From positions 3,286,001 through 3,350,000 of the forward strand of contig NZ_CP071405.1 of NCBI RefSeq assembly GCF_022647325.1: DNA of 64,000 nt. The letters are read 5' to 3'. The translations under genes and the position numbers were made by a program. Shown piece after piece: positions 10,157 through 22,042 of this stretch. Within the stretch, counting starts at the first letter, position 1. Each line of letters begins with the position of its first letter. Source of the DNA: Pantoea deleyi. Lineage in GTDB: Bacteria > Pseudomonadota > Gammaproteobacteria > Enterobacterales > Enterobacteriaceae. The notes below the pieces were generated by a model that was not told the origin of the DNA, searched no databases, and saw nothing but the letters and a program-made list of their open reading frames with translations.

Positions 10157-12040
10157 TCAGGCCCCGATAACACCGCCATCTTCGCGGGTGATCATGATCA
10201 CCGATGAGCGCGGACGCGGGCTGTTATGCGGGAAATGGGAGTCCCCCTCCTCGCCCGGATGCTGCACGTTGACGAACAGCGTTCTGTAATCGGGCGTGAA
10301 AGTAATGCCGGTCAGCTCGCACGATTTCGGGCCGACCATAAAGCGGCGGATCTCGCCGCTGTCGGGATCGCCCACCAGCATCTGATTATTCCCCTGCCCC
10401 TGATAATCCTCTTTGTTGCTGTATTTGCCGTCGGTCAGGATCCATAAGCGCCCCGCGGCATCAAATCCCAGACCATCCGGGCTGTTGAAGGTGTTCTCAG
10501 CAGTGATATTGGGCGTGCCGCGATAGATCCCCTCAGGATGCGCGATCGGATTGCCGCACAGCGCATAAATATCCCACTCAAACGTCAGCGCGGTGGCATC
10601 GCCCTTCTCATCCCAGCGGATAATCTGGCCGTAGATATTTTTTGGCCGCGGGTTGGCCGCATTGACGGGCATCCCCTCGTTACCGCGCTTGTTGTTGTTG
10701 GTCAGCGTGCAGTAGGCGCGGCCATCGTGCGGATTCACGGCGATCCATTCCGGCCGATCCATGCGGGTGGCGTTTACCACATCGGCCGCCGCGCGCGCGT
10801 TGATCAGGACGTCAGCCTGACTGCTGAAGCCCTTCTCTGCGGTGAGGCCGTTTTCGCCCCACTTCAGCGCCAGCCAGCGTCCGGTGCCTTTAAGCGGCGT
10901 GCCCTGCGCATCGCCATTGAACTGCGCGACATAGAGCGTGCCCTTGTCCAGCAGTCCATGATTCGCTTTCGCATCATCTGGCATAACCCGATCGTCGGAG
11001 ACATATTTATAGATATACTCGCCGCGCTCATCATCTCCCATGTACACCACCAGCTGACCGCTTTTAGCGACGGTGACCGCCGCATTCTCATGTTTGAAGC
11101 GGCCCAGCGCGGTGCGTTTAACCGGCACGGAGTGAGGGTCAAAGGGATCGATTTCCACTATCCAGCCGTGGCGGTTAAATTCGTTGGGGTTTTTCGCGAC
11201 ATCAAAGCGGGGATCGAAGTCGGCCCAGTTCCGTTCCGGCTCGGCGGCATTCAGGGTATAGCGCTTCTGCTGCGGGGTTGGCGTGAAGTCCGCCTGTCGG
11301 GTGCCAAAATAGGTGTCGTAGTTCTCTTCGCAGGTCAGGTAGGTGCCCCACGGCGTTTTGCCGTTGGCGCAGTTACCAAAGGTGCCGAGGACGTTCATGC
11401 CCTCGGGATCGGCTGCGGTCTGCAATGCGTTGTCACCGGCGGCAGGACCGGAAAAGCGCATCGGGGTATTTGCGGTAATGCGGCGGTTATAGTCAGATGG
11501 ACGCACCACCTGCCAGCGATTATCCTCGCCCCGCTTCACTTCCACCACGGAAATACCGTGCGCCGCCTGTGACTTTTTCACATCCTCCAGGCTGGTTGCT
11601 TTGCTGCCACCGTGGGCAAACAGCGTTGGCTCGTTAACATATTCATTATTGATCGCCATCACGCCGCGACGATCGTCGATGGCAAAGAAGCTCATCCCGT
11701 CATTGTTGTCACCGAACTGCTTTTCCTGATCCGCCGCGCTGTTGTTGCCGTGCGGATCAAACGCGGCGGCGCCGTTCACCAGCGGATCGCCCCAGGAGAT
11801 CAGCACCTCAGCGCGATAGCCGGGCGCGACCACCACCTCGTCAGCGGTCGAGGCGGCAATCGCCTGAAAGCCCAGCAGCGCGCTGCCCGCCGGTTTCTCT
11901 GCGGCCCGCGCGCCGGATGAGAGCGTCAGGCCGCCGCTGAGAAAGCCGGTCAGGCCCAGAGCGCCGGAACCGGCAAGAAATTTACGACGCAGTGGATCAG
12001 GCAGGCGGTCAGTGCTTAATGCGGATAATTCGGTTTTCAT
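10157..12040 (-). CDS. phoX: PhoX-family Tat-exported alkaline phosphatase
   Basis: Family members are calcium/iron-dependent phosphomonoesterases (DUF839) exported folded to the periplasm to release phosphate. The 627-residue protein begins with a twin-arginine signal: LRRKFLAGSG near residues 17-26, then a hydrophobic stretch and an AxA-like end at GARA. Conserved PhoX-like blocks include the WGDPLVNGA segment, TCEENYDTYFG, FKHENAAV, YMGDDERGEYIYKYVS, and SPDGLGFDAAGRLWILTDG. The gene is absent from the same locus in K-12, where apaH and folA are close together. A well-formed PHO box and -10 upstream support phosphate-starvation control. The exact substrate range is not deducible. Confidence 0.87.
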   Translation of the reverse strand: MKTELSALSTDRLPDPLRRKFLAGSGALGLTGFLSGGLTLSSGARAAEKPAGSALLGFQAIAASTADEVVVAPGYRAEVLISWGDPLVNGAAAFDPHGNNSAADQEKQFGDNNDGMSFFAIDDRRGVMAINNEYVNEPTLFAHGGSKATSLEDVKKSQAAHGISVVEVKRGEDNRWQVVRPSDYNRRITANTPMRFSGPAAGDNALQTAADPEGMNVLGTFGNCANGKTPWGTYLTCEENYDTYFGTRQADFTPTPQQKRYTLNAAEPERNWADFDPRFDVAKNPNEFNRHGWIVEIDPFDPHSVPVKRTALGRFKHENAAVTVAKSGQLVVYMGDDERGEYIYKYVSDDRVMPDDAKANHGLLDKGTLYVAQFNGDAQGTPLKGTGRWLALKWGENGLTAEKGFSSQADVLINARAAADVVNATRMDRPEWIAVNPHDGRAYCTLTNNNKRGNEGMPVNAANPRPKNIYGQIIRWDEKGDATALTFEWDIYALCGNPIAHPEGIYRGTPNITAENTFNSPDGLGFDAAGRLWILTDGKYSNKEDYQGQGNNQMLVGDPDSGEIRRFMVGPKSCELTGITFTPDYRTLFVNVQHPGEEGDSHFPHNSPRPRSSVIMITREDGGVIGA

Positions 12041-12080
12041 TGGTTATTGCTTCCTTTGTCACGATCCCAGAAAAGAAGCA

Positions 12081-12114
12081 ATGCTAATGAATAATGATGA
12101 CAGCCAGGTTACAG
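12081..12114 (-). promoter_or_regulatory. PHO box and -10 of phoX
   Basis: On the minus strand, CTGTAACCTGGCTGTCAT (12114 to 12097) contains two 7-bp direct repeats (CTGTAAC, CTGTCAT) separated by 4 bp, which is the PhoB-binding geometry. Ten bases further on is TAGCAT (12086 to 12081), the usual spacing of the -10 in PhoB-activated promoters. The phoX ATG lies about 40 bases downstream. Confidence 0.82.
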
Positions 12115-12130
12115 CCAGGCGGGGGCGGGA

Positions 12131-12613
12131 TTAGCGACGACGGTCGAGGATCTCGAAGCAGTAGCTGTGGGAGTTCTGCTCGTCAGCGTCGTGAAATTCG
12201 CTGAATGTGGATTGCCACTCGTCCGGCTCGTAATCCGGGAACTGGGTATCGCCTTCAACCTCTGCGTCGATGTGCGTCAGGTAGAGACGATCGGCACGCT
12301 TCAGCATCTGCTCGTAGACGCGCCCACCGCCAATCACCATGATCTCTTCTGCATCACCGGCGGCCTGAAGTGCCTCCTCCAGCGACGTGACCCAGGTGAC
12401 CCCTTCTGCGCTGCCGGGCTGGCTGCTGACCACAATATTCAGGCGACCAGGCAGAGGACGGCCGATCGATTCAAAGGTCAGTCGGCCCATAATCACCGGT
12501 TTCTTCAGCGTATTACGTTTGAACCACGCCAGGTCTGCAGGCAGGTCCCACGGCATGGCGTTCTCCATTCCAATAATGCGATCTGCTGCTAATGCCGCGA
12601 TAAGACTAATCAT
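12131..12613 (-). CDS. folA: Dihydrofolate reductase FolA
   Basis: NADPH-dependent reduction of dihydrofolate to tetrahydrofolate, the target of trimethoprim. With the start at [15 protein letters not shown] (12613) the protein is 160 residues, as in E. coli (159). A start three codons upstream is less likely. The catalytic acid is D27 in [10 protein letters not shown], and W22 and the [10 protein letters not shown] cofactor block are present. This is the chromosomal, trimethoprim-sensitive type rather than a plasmid dfr allele. It stands alone between phoX and the porin. Confidence 0.96.
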   Translation of the reverse strand: MISLIAALAADRIIGMENAMPWDLPADLAWFKRNTLKKPVIMGRLTFESIGRPLPGRLNIVVSSQPGSAEGVTWVTSLEEALQAAGDAEEIMVIGGGRVYEQMLKRADRLYLTHIDAEVEGDTQFPDYEPDEWQSTFSEFHDADEQNSHSYCFEILDRRR

Positions 12614-12643
12614 GTTAACCACTCACTGAAAAAAATTGGCGCC

Positions 12644-12672
12644 ATGATACGTAAAGGTGAAAGTTTCGTCGA
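12644..12672 (-). promoter_or_regulatory. Candidate sigma-70 promoter of folA
   Basis: On the minus strand TCGACG (12672 to 12667), a 17-base spacer and TATCAT (12649 to 12644) lie about 30 bases upstream of the folA start. Each hexamer matches consensus at four or five of six positions. Confidence 0.4.
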
Positions 12673-12818
12673 TAGGGGGATCGGTCTATTTGCGTAAAGC
12701 TTTTTATGACGCCGTTTTTCGCGGCCTGTGCAGCGTTTTTCACCGCGTAATCGCGTTAGTTTGCTGCAGCTCGCCAGCCAGCGGCCTCGGGCTGGTATAA
12801 ACGGGGGGCGCAAAAGAA

Positions 12819-12840
12819 GACGGCTCCCGCAGGAGCCGTC
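12819..12840 (-). terminator. Terminator of the porin gene
   Basis: A perfect 9-bp stem GACGGCTCC/GGAGCCGTC with loop CGCA starts 8 bases after the porin stop. The downstream side on the minus strand is T-rich (TTCTTTTG). Confidence 0.7.
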
Positions 12841-12847
12841 AGGATGA

Positions 12848-13987
12848 TCAGAAGTCGTAGCGCAGACGCACCAGATTCATGTCACCCAGGTTATCGGTGC
12901 TGGAGGTAAAGACATGTTCGTAATCGACACGGAAACCGTAGTCGAGGAACAGCGTCACACCCAGACCGTTGTCGATGCGCTGGTAGTCACGACCGTTGGC
13001 ATACTCGATGCGATCGCCCATGACGTAAGGCTGAACCGCTTTCAGGCCATACTGCGCGACCGGAATTTTGTAGCCAGCGAAATATTCCAGGCCCCACGCA
13101 TCGCCCGCAAAGTAGTCATGCACATCTTTGCGTTTGGTGGTCATGAAGTTCTGATACCAGCCACCGCCAGCGGAGAGCGTCCAGTTACCCGGTGTCCAGC
13201 TCAGCGCAGTACCGAAGATGTTCTGGTCGTAGGTTTTGCTGTCGCCGTTGTTCGGGTTACGCATCGCCGCACGGGTGTAGTTCCACGCGGTGCCCCAGCT
13301 CAGATCGTCGGTGATGTGGTAGTCCACACCCAGTGAACCGCCGCCTTTACGCTTGTAGCGCAGGCCATTGCCCGGCAGGAACTCATTGTCGTCGAACAGG
13401 TAAGAGGCGAAGAGATCCACATCGCCGAAGCTGTTTTTATATTTCAACTGCTTGCGCGAACGGTAAGAGCCGTCGTAGTCGCCGTTGATCCCGTTGCCCG
13501 GTGCCTGGCCGATCATGTCGTAATCCCAGATATCGGTCTTGGCGCCCACGGTATCGTAGTAAACGCTGTTCTGCTGACCAAAGGTCAGCTGACCCCAGGT
13601 TTTGCTTTTCAGGCCAGTGTAAAGCTGGCGGCGGGTGGTGTTATTCGCCCCGTCGGCATAGTGACCGTCCCAGCTGAACAGGGCCGGGACGTTAACGCCC
13701 AGCTCATAGTAGCTGACCCAGCTGACGTCATCGAACAGGTAGTAGTCCGCGCCAAAGCGGAAACGGGTGCCGCCGTCAAAACCGTCGCGCTTATAGGATT
13801 TGTCATTCACGCCGGTCTGATGGTTGACCTGAGCACGAATGCTGCCGCCAAACGTAAAGTTAAGGCGGCTGAGCGGATCGCCCGCCTGCGGATCCTGCTT
13901 CAGCAGGGTGATTTCTGCCTGGCTGGCGAAAGGAAGAACAGCCATCAGTGCAGCCACTGCACTCAGAGAAAAAGTACGCATTTTCAT
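12848..13987 (-). CDS. Outer-membrane general porin-like protein
   Basis: The 379-residue protein has a signal peptide (residues 1-24, ending ASQA). A beta-strand-rich body follows, with alternating aromatic strands (TFGGSIRAQVNHQTG, FRFGADYYLFDDVSW) and a C-terminal VRLRYDF whose final phenylalanine is the outer-membrane insertion signal. The QLYTGLKSKTWGQLTFGQQNSVYYD block resembles the L3-adjacent region of OmpC/OmpF-type porins, so it belongs to the Gram-negative porin superfamily. It is not OmpC, OmpF or PhoE by sequence I recognise, and the substrate is unknown. It replaces the kefFC/fix/cai genes that lie between folA and carB in K-12. Confidence 0.8.
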   Translation of the reverse strand: MKMRTFSLSAVAALMAVLPFASQAEITLLKQDPQAGDPLSRLNFTFGGSIRAQVNHQTGVNDKSYKRDGFDGGTRFRFGADYYLFDDVSWVSYYELGVNVPALFSWDGHYADGANNTTRRQLYTGLKSKTWGQLTFGQQNSVYYDTVGAKTDIWDYDMIGQAPGNGINGDYDGSYRSRKQLKYKNSFGDVDLFASYLFDDNEFLPGNGLRYKRKGGGSLGVDYHITDDLSWGTAWNYTRAAMRNPNNGDSKTYDQNIFGTALSWTPGNWTLSAGGGWYQNFMTTKRKDVHDYFAGDAWGLEYFAGYKIPVAQYGLKAVQPYVMGDRIEYANGRDYQRIDNGLGVTLFLDYGFRVDYEHVFTSSTDNLGDMNLVRLRYDF

Positions 13988-14067
13988 TTTTTATTAGTGT
14001 CCTGATACGCTCTGGTGATGAGCGGCAGGCATAGTACTGGCGAAAAATCCGTACAGAAAGCGTTTAT

Positions 14068-14101
14068 TTTATAAATCTGTGCGAAGCGATGCGTTTCGCA
14101 C
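14068..14101 (-). promoter_or_regulatory. Porin upstream region: AT-rich -10 with an inverted repeat near -35
   Basis: An inverted repeat GTGCGAA-N9-TTCGCAC occupies 14079-14101. On the minus strand it is followed by ATTTATAAAAT (TATAAA at 14073 to 14068), a plausible -10 about 80 bases from the porin ATG. The repeat would cover the -35 region, as an operator or activator site would. The binding protein is unknown. The rest of 13988-14194 shows nothing else I can name. Confidence 0.4.
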
Positions 14102-14194
14102 CTTTAGCTAAAAAAATAAGTCAAATCAGTAACTTTAACGCAAACTCTTTGCTTTTCCTGGACCTGTTTTTAAGACTATCGCCAGAGAGTGGGC

Positions 14195-14225
14195 AAAAAA
14201 AACGGCTCCCGCAGGAGCCGTTTTT
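14195..14225 (-). terminator. Intrinsic terminator of carB
   Basis: Stem AACGGCTCC/GGAGCCGTT with loop CGCA lies between A8 and T5 tracts, 3 bases after the carB stop on the minus strand. The hairpin core is identical to that of the porin terminator. Confidence 0.88.
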
Positions 14226-14228
14226 ACA

Positions 14229-17456
<3,228 letters not shown>

Positions 17457-17470
17457 GAATTAGCTCCTGA

Positions 17471-18619
17471 TTACTTCGCTTGCAGACGGAATGCGTCAAT
17501 CAATTCGATAAAGTGGTCAAACAGCGGCGCTGCGTCACCCGGTCCCGGGCTGGCTTCCGGGTGTCCCTGGAAGCTGAAGGCAGGCTTGTCGGTGCGGTGA
17601 ATGCCCTGCACGGTCTTATCGAACAACGAAATGTGGGTCACACGCAGATTCGCGGGCAGATCGTTCTCGTCGACTGCAAAACCGTGGTTCTGCGCGGTGA
17701 TCATCACGCGGTTGCTGTCGAGATCTTTCACCGGATGGTTGCCGCCGTGATGGCCGAGCTTCATCTTCACGGTTTTTGCACCGCTGGCCAGCGCCAGCAG
17801 CTGATGACCCAGGCAGATACCAAACACCGGAATCTCTGTTTTCAGGAATGACTGAATGGCGCTGATCGCGTAGTCACACGGCTCCGGGTCGCCCGGACCG
17901 TTGGAGAGGAAAATGCCATCCGGGTTCAGCTTCAGTACCTCTTCCGCAGGCGTCTGTGCCGGTACGACCGTCAGACGACAGCCGCGATCGACCAGCATAC
18001 GCAGAATATTGCGCTTGGCACCGTAGTCGTACGCCACAACATGGTAAGGCAGCGACTCTGCCGATGACTGCTCTGGCAGCCCCGCGTTCAGCGTCCAGCT
18101 GCCCTGCTGCCAGCTGTAAGTCTCGGTGGTGCAGACCTCTTTCGCCAGATCCATCCCTTTCAGGCCGGGGAACGCCTGGGCTTTCTGCAGCGCCAGTGCC
18201 GCATCCGGCGCGTCGCCAGCGATGATGCAACCGTTCTGCGCCCCTTTCTCACGCAGCAGACGTGTCAGCTTGCGGGTATCGATATCGGCGATGGCCACGA
18301 TGTTATTGCGCTGCAGGTAGGCGGATAAGCCCTCTTCACTGCGGAAGTTGCTGGCAATCAGCGGCAGGTCACGGATGACCAGGCCCTGCGCATGAATCTG
18401 GCTGGATTCTTCATCGGCGGCGTTGGCACCGACATTACCGATATGGGGATAAGTGAGAGTAACGATTTGGCGGGAATAGGAAGGATCAGTGAGGATTTCT
18501 TGATAACCGGTCATTGAGGTGTTGAAAACGACTTCCCCCACTGCCGACCCCGTTGCCCCGATGGCCCGACCGTGGAATTGGGTTCCGTCTTCCAGAACCA
18601 GGATTGCTGACTTAATCAA
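17471..18619 (-). CDS. carA: Carbamoyl phosphate synthetase small subunit CarA
   Basis: Glutamine amidotransferase subunit that supplies ammonia to CarB. I chose a TTG start at 18619, giving 382 residues beginning (M)[16 protein letters not shown] as in E. coli, whose carA also uses UUG. The sequence CTGGAG lies just upstream as ribosome-binding site. The longer ATG-started frame (from 18646) would overlap an ARG box and has no family match. The class I GATase nucleophile is in [16 protein letters not shown], with the GHHGGNHPV segment following. Confidence 0.95.
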   Translation of the reverse strand: MIKSAILVLEDGTQFHGRAIGATGSAVGEVVFNTSMTGYQEILTDPSYSRQIVTLTYPHIGNVGANAADEESSQIHAQGLVIRDLPLIASNFRSEEGLSAYLQRNNIVAIADIDTRKLTRLLREKGAQNGCIIAGDAPDAALALQKAQAFPGLKGMDLAKEVCTTETYSWQQGSWTLNAGLPEQSSAESLPYHVVAYDYGAKRNILRMLVDRGCRLTVVPAQTPAEEVLKLNPDGIFLSNGPGDPEPCDYAISAIQSFLKTEIPVFGICLGHQLLALASGAKTVKMKLGHHGGNHPVKDLDSNRVMITAQNHGFAVDENDLPANLRVTHISLFDKTVQGIHRTDKPAFSFQGHPEASPGPGDAAPLFDHFIELIDAFRLQAK

Positions 18620-18631
18620 AACATCCTCCAG

Positions 18632-18666
18632 GGAATAAACAGTCATAATATCTGCATATTAATTCA
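18632..18666 (-). promoter_or_regulatory. Tandem ARG boxes at the carA promoter
   Basis: On the minus strand, TGAATTAATATGCA (18666 to 18653) and TGACTGTTTATTCC (18645 to 18632) are separated by 7 bases, the 21-bp centre spacing expected for a bound ArgR hexamer. The first box is the same sequence I recall for E. coli carA P2. They lie immediately upstream of the UUG start, so arginine would repress carAB here. Confidence 0.78.
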
Positions 18667-19012
18667 AAATAGCCGGTTGAATCAATGCAAAAACCGCCTG
18701 AATTGTCGATTTTTGGCAAATTGCGCGCATTCTAATGATCCCCCTGGTCATTGTCTACCCTGACGCCACTTTTTTTCACCTTTATCCGCCTTCTGAAGAA
18801 AATATGCGATATAAAGGGCAAAAAGAGGAGGAAACCCATTGAAATAATCGTTTGCCATGCCGCCTAAACGCGAAACCAGCGAGAGAGAGCCTGTTTTTTT
18901 TGACCAAATGGTCAAAATTAGCATCTTAACGGATCAAAAAAGATAGAAAAGTGACAAAAAAAGAGGTTACAGACAATTAAGAAGGGATAAGTCAGATAAA
19001 AGATAAAATTAA
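18667..19012 (-). promoter_or_regulatory. Extended carAB control region
   Basis: This AT-rich gap between dapB and carA has no gene. A dyad TTGACC-N4-GGTCAA lies at 18900-18915, next to a T8 tract. It resembles the far-upstream conserved part of the E. coli carAB region, where PepA, PurR, PyrH and IHF act, but I cannot assign a protein to it. The pyrimidine-regulated promoter P1 is expected between this dyad and the ARG boxes. I could not define its hexamers with confidence. Confidence 0.45.
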
Positions 19013-19032
19013 GGGCAATGAAAACATTGCCC
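19013..19032 (-). terminator. Terminator of dapB
   Basis: Stem GGGCAATG/CATTGCCC with loop AAAA. On the minus strand it is followed by the T-rich sequence TTAATTTTATCTTTTATC. It lies about 60 bases after the dapB stop. Confidence 0.65.
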
Positions 19033-19091
19033 CTTCTCAATCAATGAATTAACGATTGAAATAACCACATCACGATGGTTCACAACACACA

Positions 19092-19910
<819 letters not shown>

Positions 19911-20079
19911 TCATTCCTAAAACAAAACTATGCATCCAAAGCGTTATCAGGTTAACGATGAGTTAACAGTCACGCCACTATTAATCCGTGATAATAAGAA
20001 TTTTATGCCAGCCGCCGCTGATTATCAGTAAAAGCAATCACCGCAGCAAACGCCGGTCCGGTGACCGGGCTGAAAAAAC

Positions 20080-20109
20080 AAAAAAGGCCGAACAGAGTCG
20101 GCCTTTTTT
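20080..20109. terminator. Bidirectional terminator after ispH
   Basis: Stem GGCCGA/TCGGCC (20086-20103, loop ACAGAG) is flanked by an A tract on the left and a T7 tract on the right. It ends about 20 bases from the ispH stop, so it would terminate ispH on the minus strand and also work from the other side. Confidence 0.85.
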
Positions 20110-20127
20110 ATCAGAAATTTCCGGGAG

Positions 20128-21081
20128 TTACTGGACGTTGCGCACCTCGACGCGCAGCTCTTTCGGCACTTCGAAGACAATGTTCTCTTCGCGGCCAATC
20201 AGCTCAATCGCGGCTTCCCCGCCCAGCTCACGCAGCCGCTGGATGACCTGCTGCACCAGAATATCCGGGGCAGACGCGCCCGCCGTCACGCCAATGCAGC
20301 CGACGCCTTTTACCCACTCTTCCTGAATATCCTCCGCAGAGTCGATCAGCTTCGCCAGTTTACCGGCACGCTGCGCCAGCTCTGCCAGACGGTTTGAGTT
20401 AGAGGAGTTCTTCGACCCCACCACCAGCACCACGTCGGCATCCTGCGCCAGCGTCCGCACCGCTTCCTGACGGTTAGTGGTGGCGTAGCAGATATCATCT
20501 TTGCGCGGCCCGACGATCGCCGGAAAACGCTGACGCAGGGCATCGATGATGTCTGAGGTATCATCCACCGACAGCGTCGTCTGCGTCATGAAGCTCAGAT
20601 TATTTTCATCTTTCACCGTCAGCCTGAAGACATCTTCCGGTGACTCGACCAGATACATGCCGCCGTTGGGGTTGTTGTACTGCCCCATGGTGCCTTCGAC
20701 TTCCGGGTGGCCCGCGTGGCCGATCAGGATCGCCTCAACGCCTTTACGGCTGGCGCGGGCAACTTCCATATGCACCTTCGTCACCAGCGGACAGGTGGCG
20801 TCGAACAGCATCGTCAGGTTGCGTGCTTTCGCTTCCGCACGCACCGCCTGAGACACGCCGTGCGCTGAAAAGATCAGGATCGCCTCATCCGGCACTTCGC
20901 TGATCTCTTCGATAAAGATGGCGCCACGTTCGCGCAGGCTGTTCACCACGTAGCGGTTATGCACCACTTCGTGACGGACATAGATCGGCGCGCCATACAT
21001 CTCCAGCGCGCGCTCAACAATGCTGATGGCGCGATCGACGCCGGCGCAGAAACCGCGCGGATTAGCTAACAGGATTTGCAT
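20128..21081 (-). CDS. ispH: 4-hydroxy-3-methylbut-2-enyl diphosphate reductase IspH
   Basis: Last enzyme of the MEP isoprenoid pathway. It makes IPP and DMAPP from HMBPP with a [4Fe-4S] cluster. The three cluster cysteines are in [11 protein letters not shown] (residue 12), [11 protein letters not shown] (about 96) and ICYATTNRQ (about 197). The 317 residues match the family. The start overlaps the 3' end of fkpB by 20 bases, the last step of the ribF-ileS-lspA-fkpB-ispH operon. Confidence 0.96.
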   Translation of the reverse strand: MQILLANPRGFCAGVDRAISIVERALEMYGAPIYVRHEVVHNRYVVNSLRERGAIFIEEISEVPDEAILIFSAHGVSQAVRAEAKARNLTMLFDATCPLVTKVHMEVARASRKGVEAILIGHAGHPEVEGTMGQYNNPNGGMYLVESPEDVFRLTVKDENNLSFMTQTTLSVDDTSDIIDALRQRFPAIVGPRKDDICYATTNRQEAVRTLAQDADVVLVVGSKNSSNSNRLAELAQRAGKLAKLIDSAEDIQEEWVKGVGCIGVTAGASAPDILVQQVIQRLRELGGEAAIELIGREENIVFEVPKELRVEVRNVQ

Positions 21082-21532
21082 CGTTGGCCTCCAGGACCGG
21101 ATCGATTTCCAGCACCTCTACATCAAACTGAATACGATGACCTGCCAGCGGATGGTTGAAGTCCACGGTAATAGAATCACCGGAGACTTCGCGGATCACG
21201 CCGGGCATTTCACTGCCGCCCATGCCGCTGAACAGCATGATGGCACCCACTTCCGGCTCTCCTGCGTCGATAAAGTCACGACGCGAGAAATACTGGATCA
21301 GGTCCGGACTGACACCACCAAATGCCTCTTCCGGCGCCAGGGTGAACTGCTTTGTGTCACCCGCTTTCAGCCCCAGCAGTGCCTGCTCAAGTGCCGCAGA
21401 GAGGCTGCCATCACCGAGACGGAACAGCGCGGGCTTGCCGTTTGCACGGGTCGATTCCGCCGTCGAGCCATCTTCCAGCTTCAGCGTAAAATGCACCAAC
21501 ACCGCGCTTTCACGCTGTACGCACTCAGTCAT
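21062..21532 (-). CDS. fkpB: FKBP-type peptidyl-prolyl isomerase FkpB (SlpA)
   Basis: Ribosome-associated prolyl isomerase/chaperone of the SlpA group. The 156-residue protein has the split FKBP core [17 protein letters not shown] and the IF-domain region with [19 protein letters not shown], ending VLEIDP as in E. coli, plus eight extra C-terminal residues. I prefer the ATG at 21532 because it aligns with the E. coli start. A GTG one codon upstream is also possible. It follows lspA directly. Confidence 0.93.
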   Translation of the reverse strand: MTECVQRESAVLVHFTLKLEDGSTAESTRANGKPALFRLGDGSLSAALEQALLGLKAGDTKQFTLAPEEAFGGVSPDLIQYFSRRDFIDAGEPEVGAIMLFSGMGGSEMPGVIREVSGDSITVDFNHPLAGHRIQFDVEVLEIDPVLEANDANPVS

Positions 21533-21535
21533 CAC

Positions 21536-22042
21536 TTACCCTTTCTGTTTAGCCTGTTTGCTGTTGGGGCTTAAAAACCCCTCCAGCACCACCAGTGCCG
21601 CACCAATACAGATGCCGCAGTCGGCGATATTAAATGTAGCGAAGTGCCAGTTACCGACGTAGAAATCGATAAAATCGACCACAAAGCCATGATATGAACG
21701 ATCAAACAGATTGCCTATCGCGCCGCCGATGATCAGGGCATACGCGATATTGGCGATCTTCTGGCTGGCTCGATTGCGGTACATCATCACCATCAGTGAC
21801 ACCACAATGGCCAGCGCAATACCGGCAAAGAACCAGCGCTGCCAGCCGCCCTTGTCCGCCAGGAAGCTGAACGCCGCGCCGTAGTTGTGCGCGTAGAACA
21901 GATTCAGGAACGGCATCAGCGGCTGGGTTTCGTGCAGCATCATGTTGTTCATCACCCACTGCTTACTGGCGAAGTCGACAACAATCACTACCAGCACCAG
22001 CCAGAGCCAGCGCAATCCGGTTGATAAAATAGGTTTACGCAT
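21536..22042 (-). CDS. lspA: Lipoprotein signal peptidase LspA
   Basis: Inner-membrane aspartic peptidase that removes signal peptides from diacylated prolipoproteins. It is the target of globomycin. The 168-residue protein has four transmembrane segments, the conserved [10 protein letters not shown] near the N-terminus, and the catalytic aspartates in [13 protein letters not shown] and FVVDFIDF. The ATG shares its A with the ileS TGA (one-base overlap), indicating translational coupling. Confidence 0.96.
   Translation of the reverse strand: MRKPILSTGLRWLWLVLVVIVVDFASKQWVMNNMMLHETQPLMPFLNLFYAHNYGAAFSFLADKGGWQRWFFAGIALAIVVSLMVMMYRNRASQKIANIAYALIIGGAIGNLFDRSYHGFVVDFIDFYVGNWHFATFNIADCGICIGAALVVLEGFLSPNSKQAKQKG

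Noticed and set aside
10538..11572. 344-codon open frame antisense to phoX
   Set aside because: Shadow frame: composition is atypical, there is no family match, and the sense strand has a Tat signal and PHO box.
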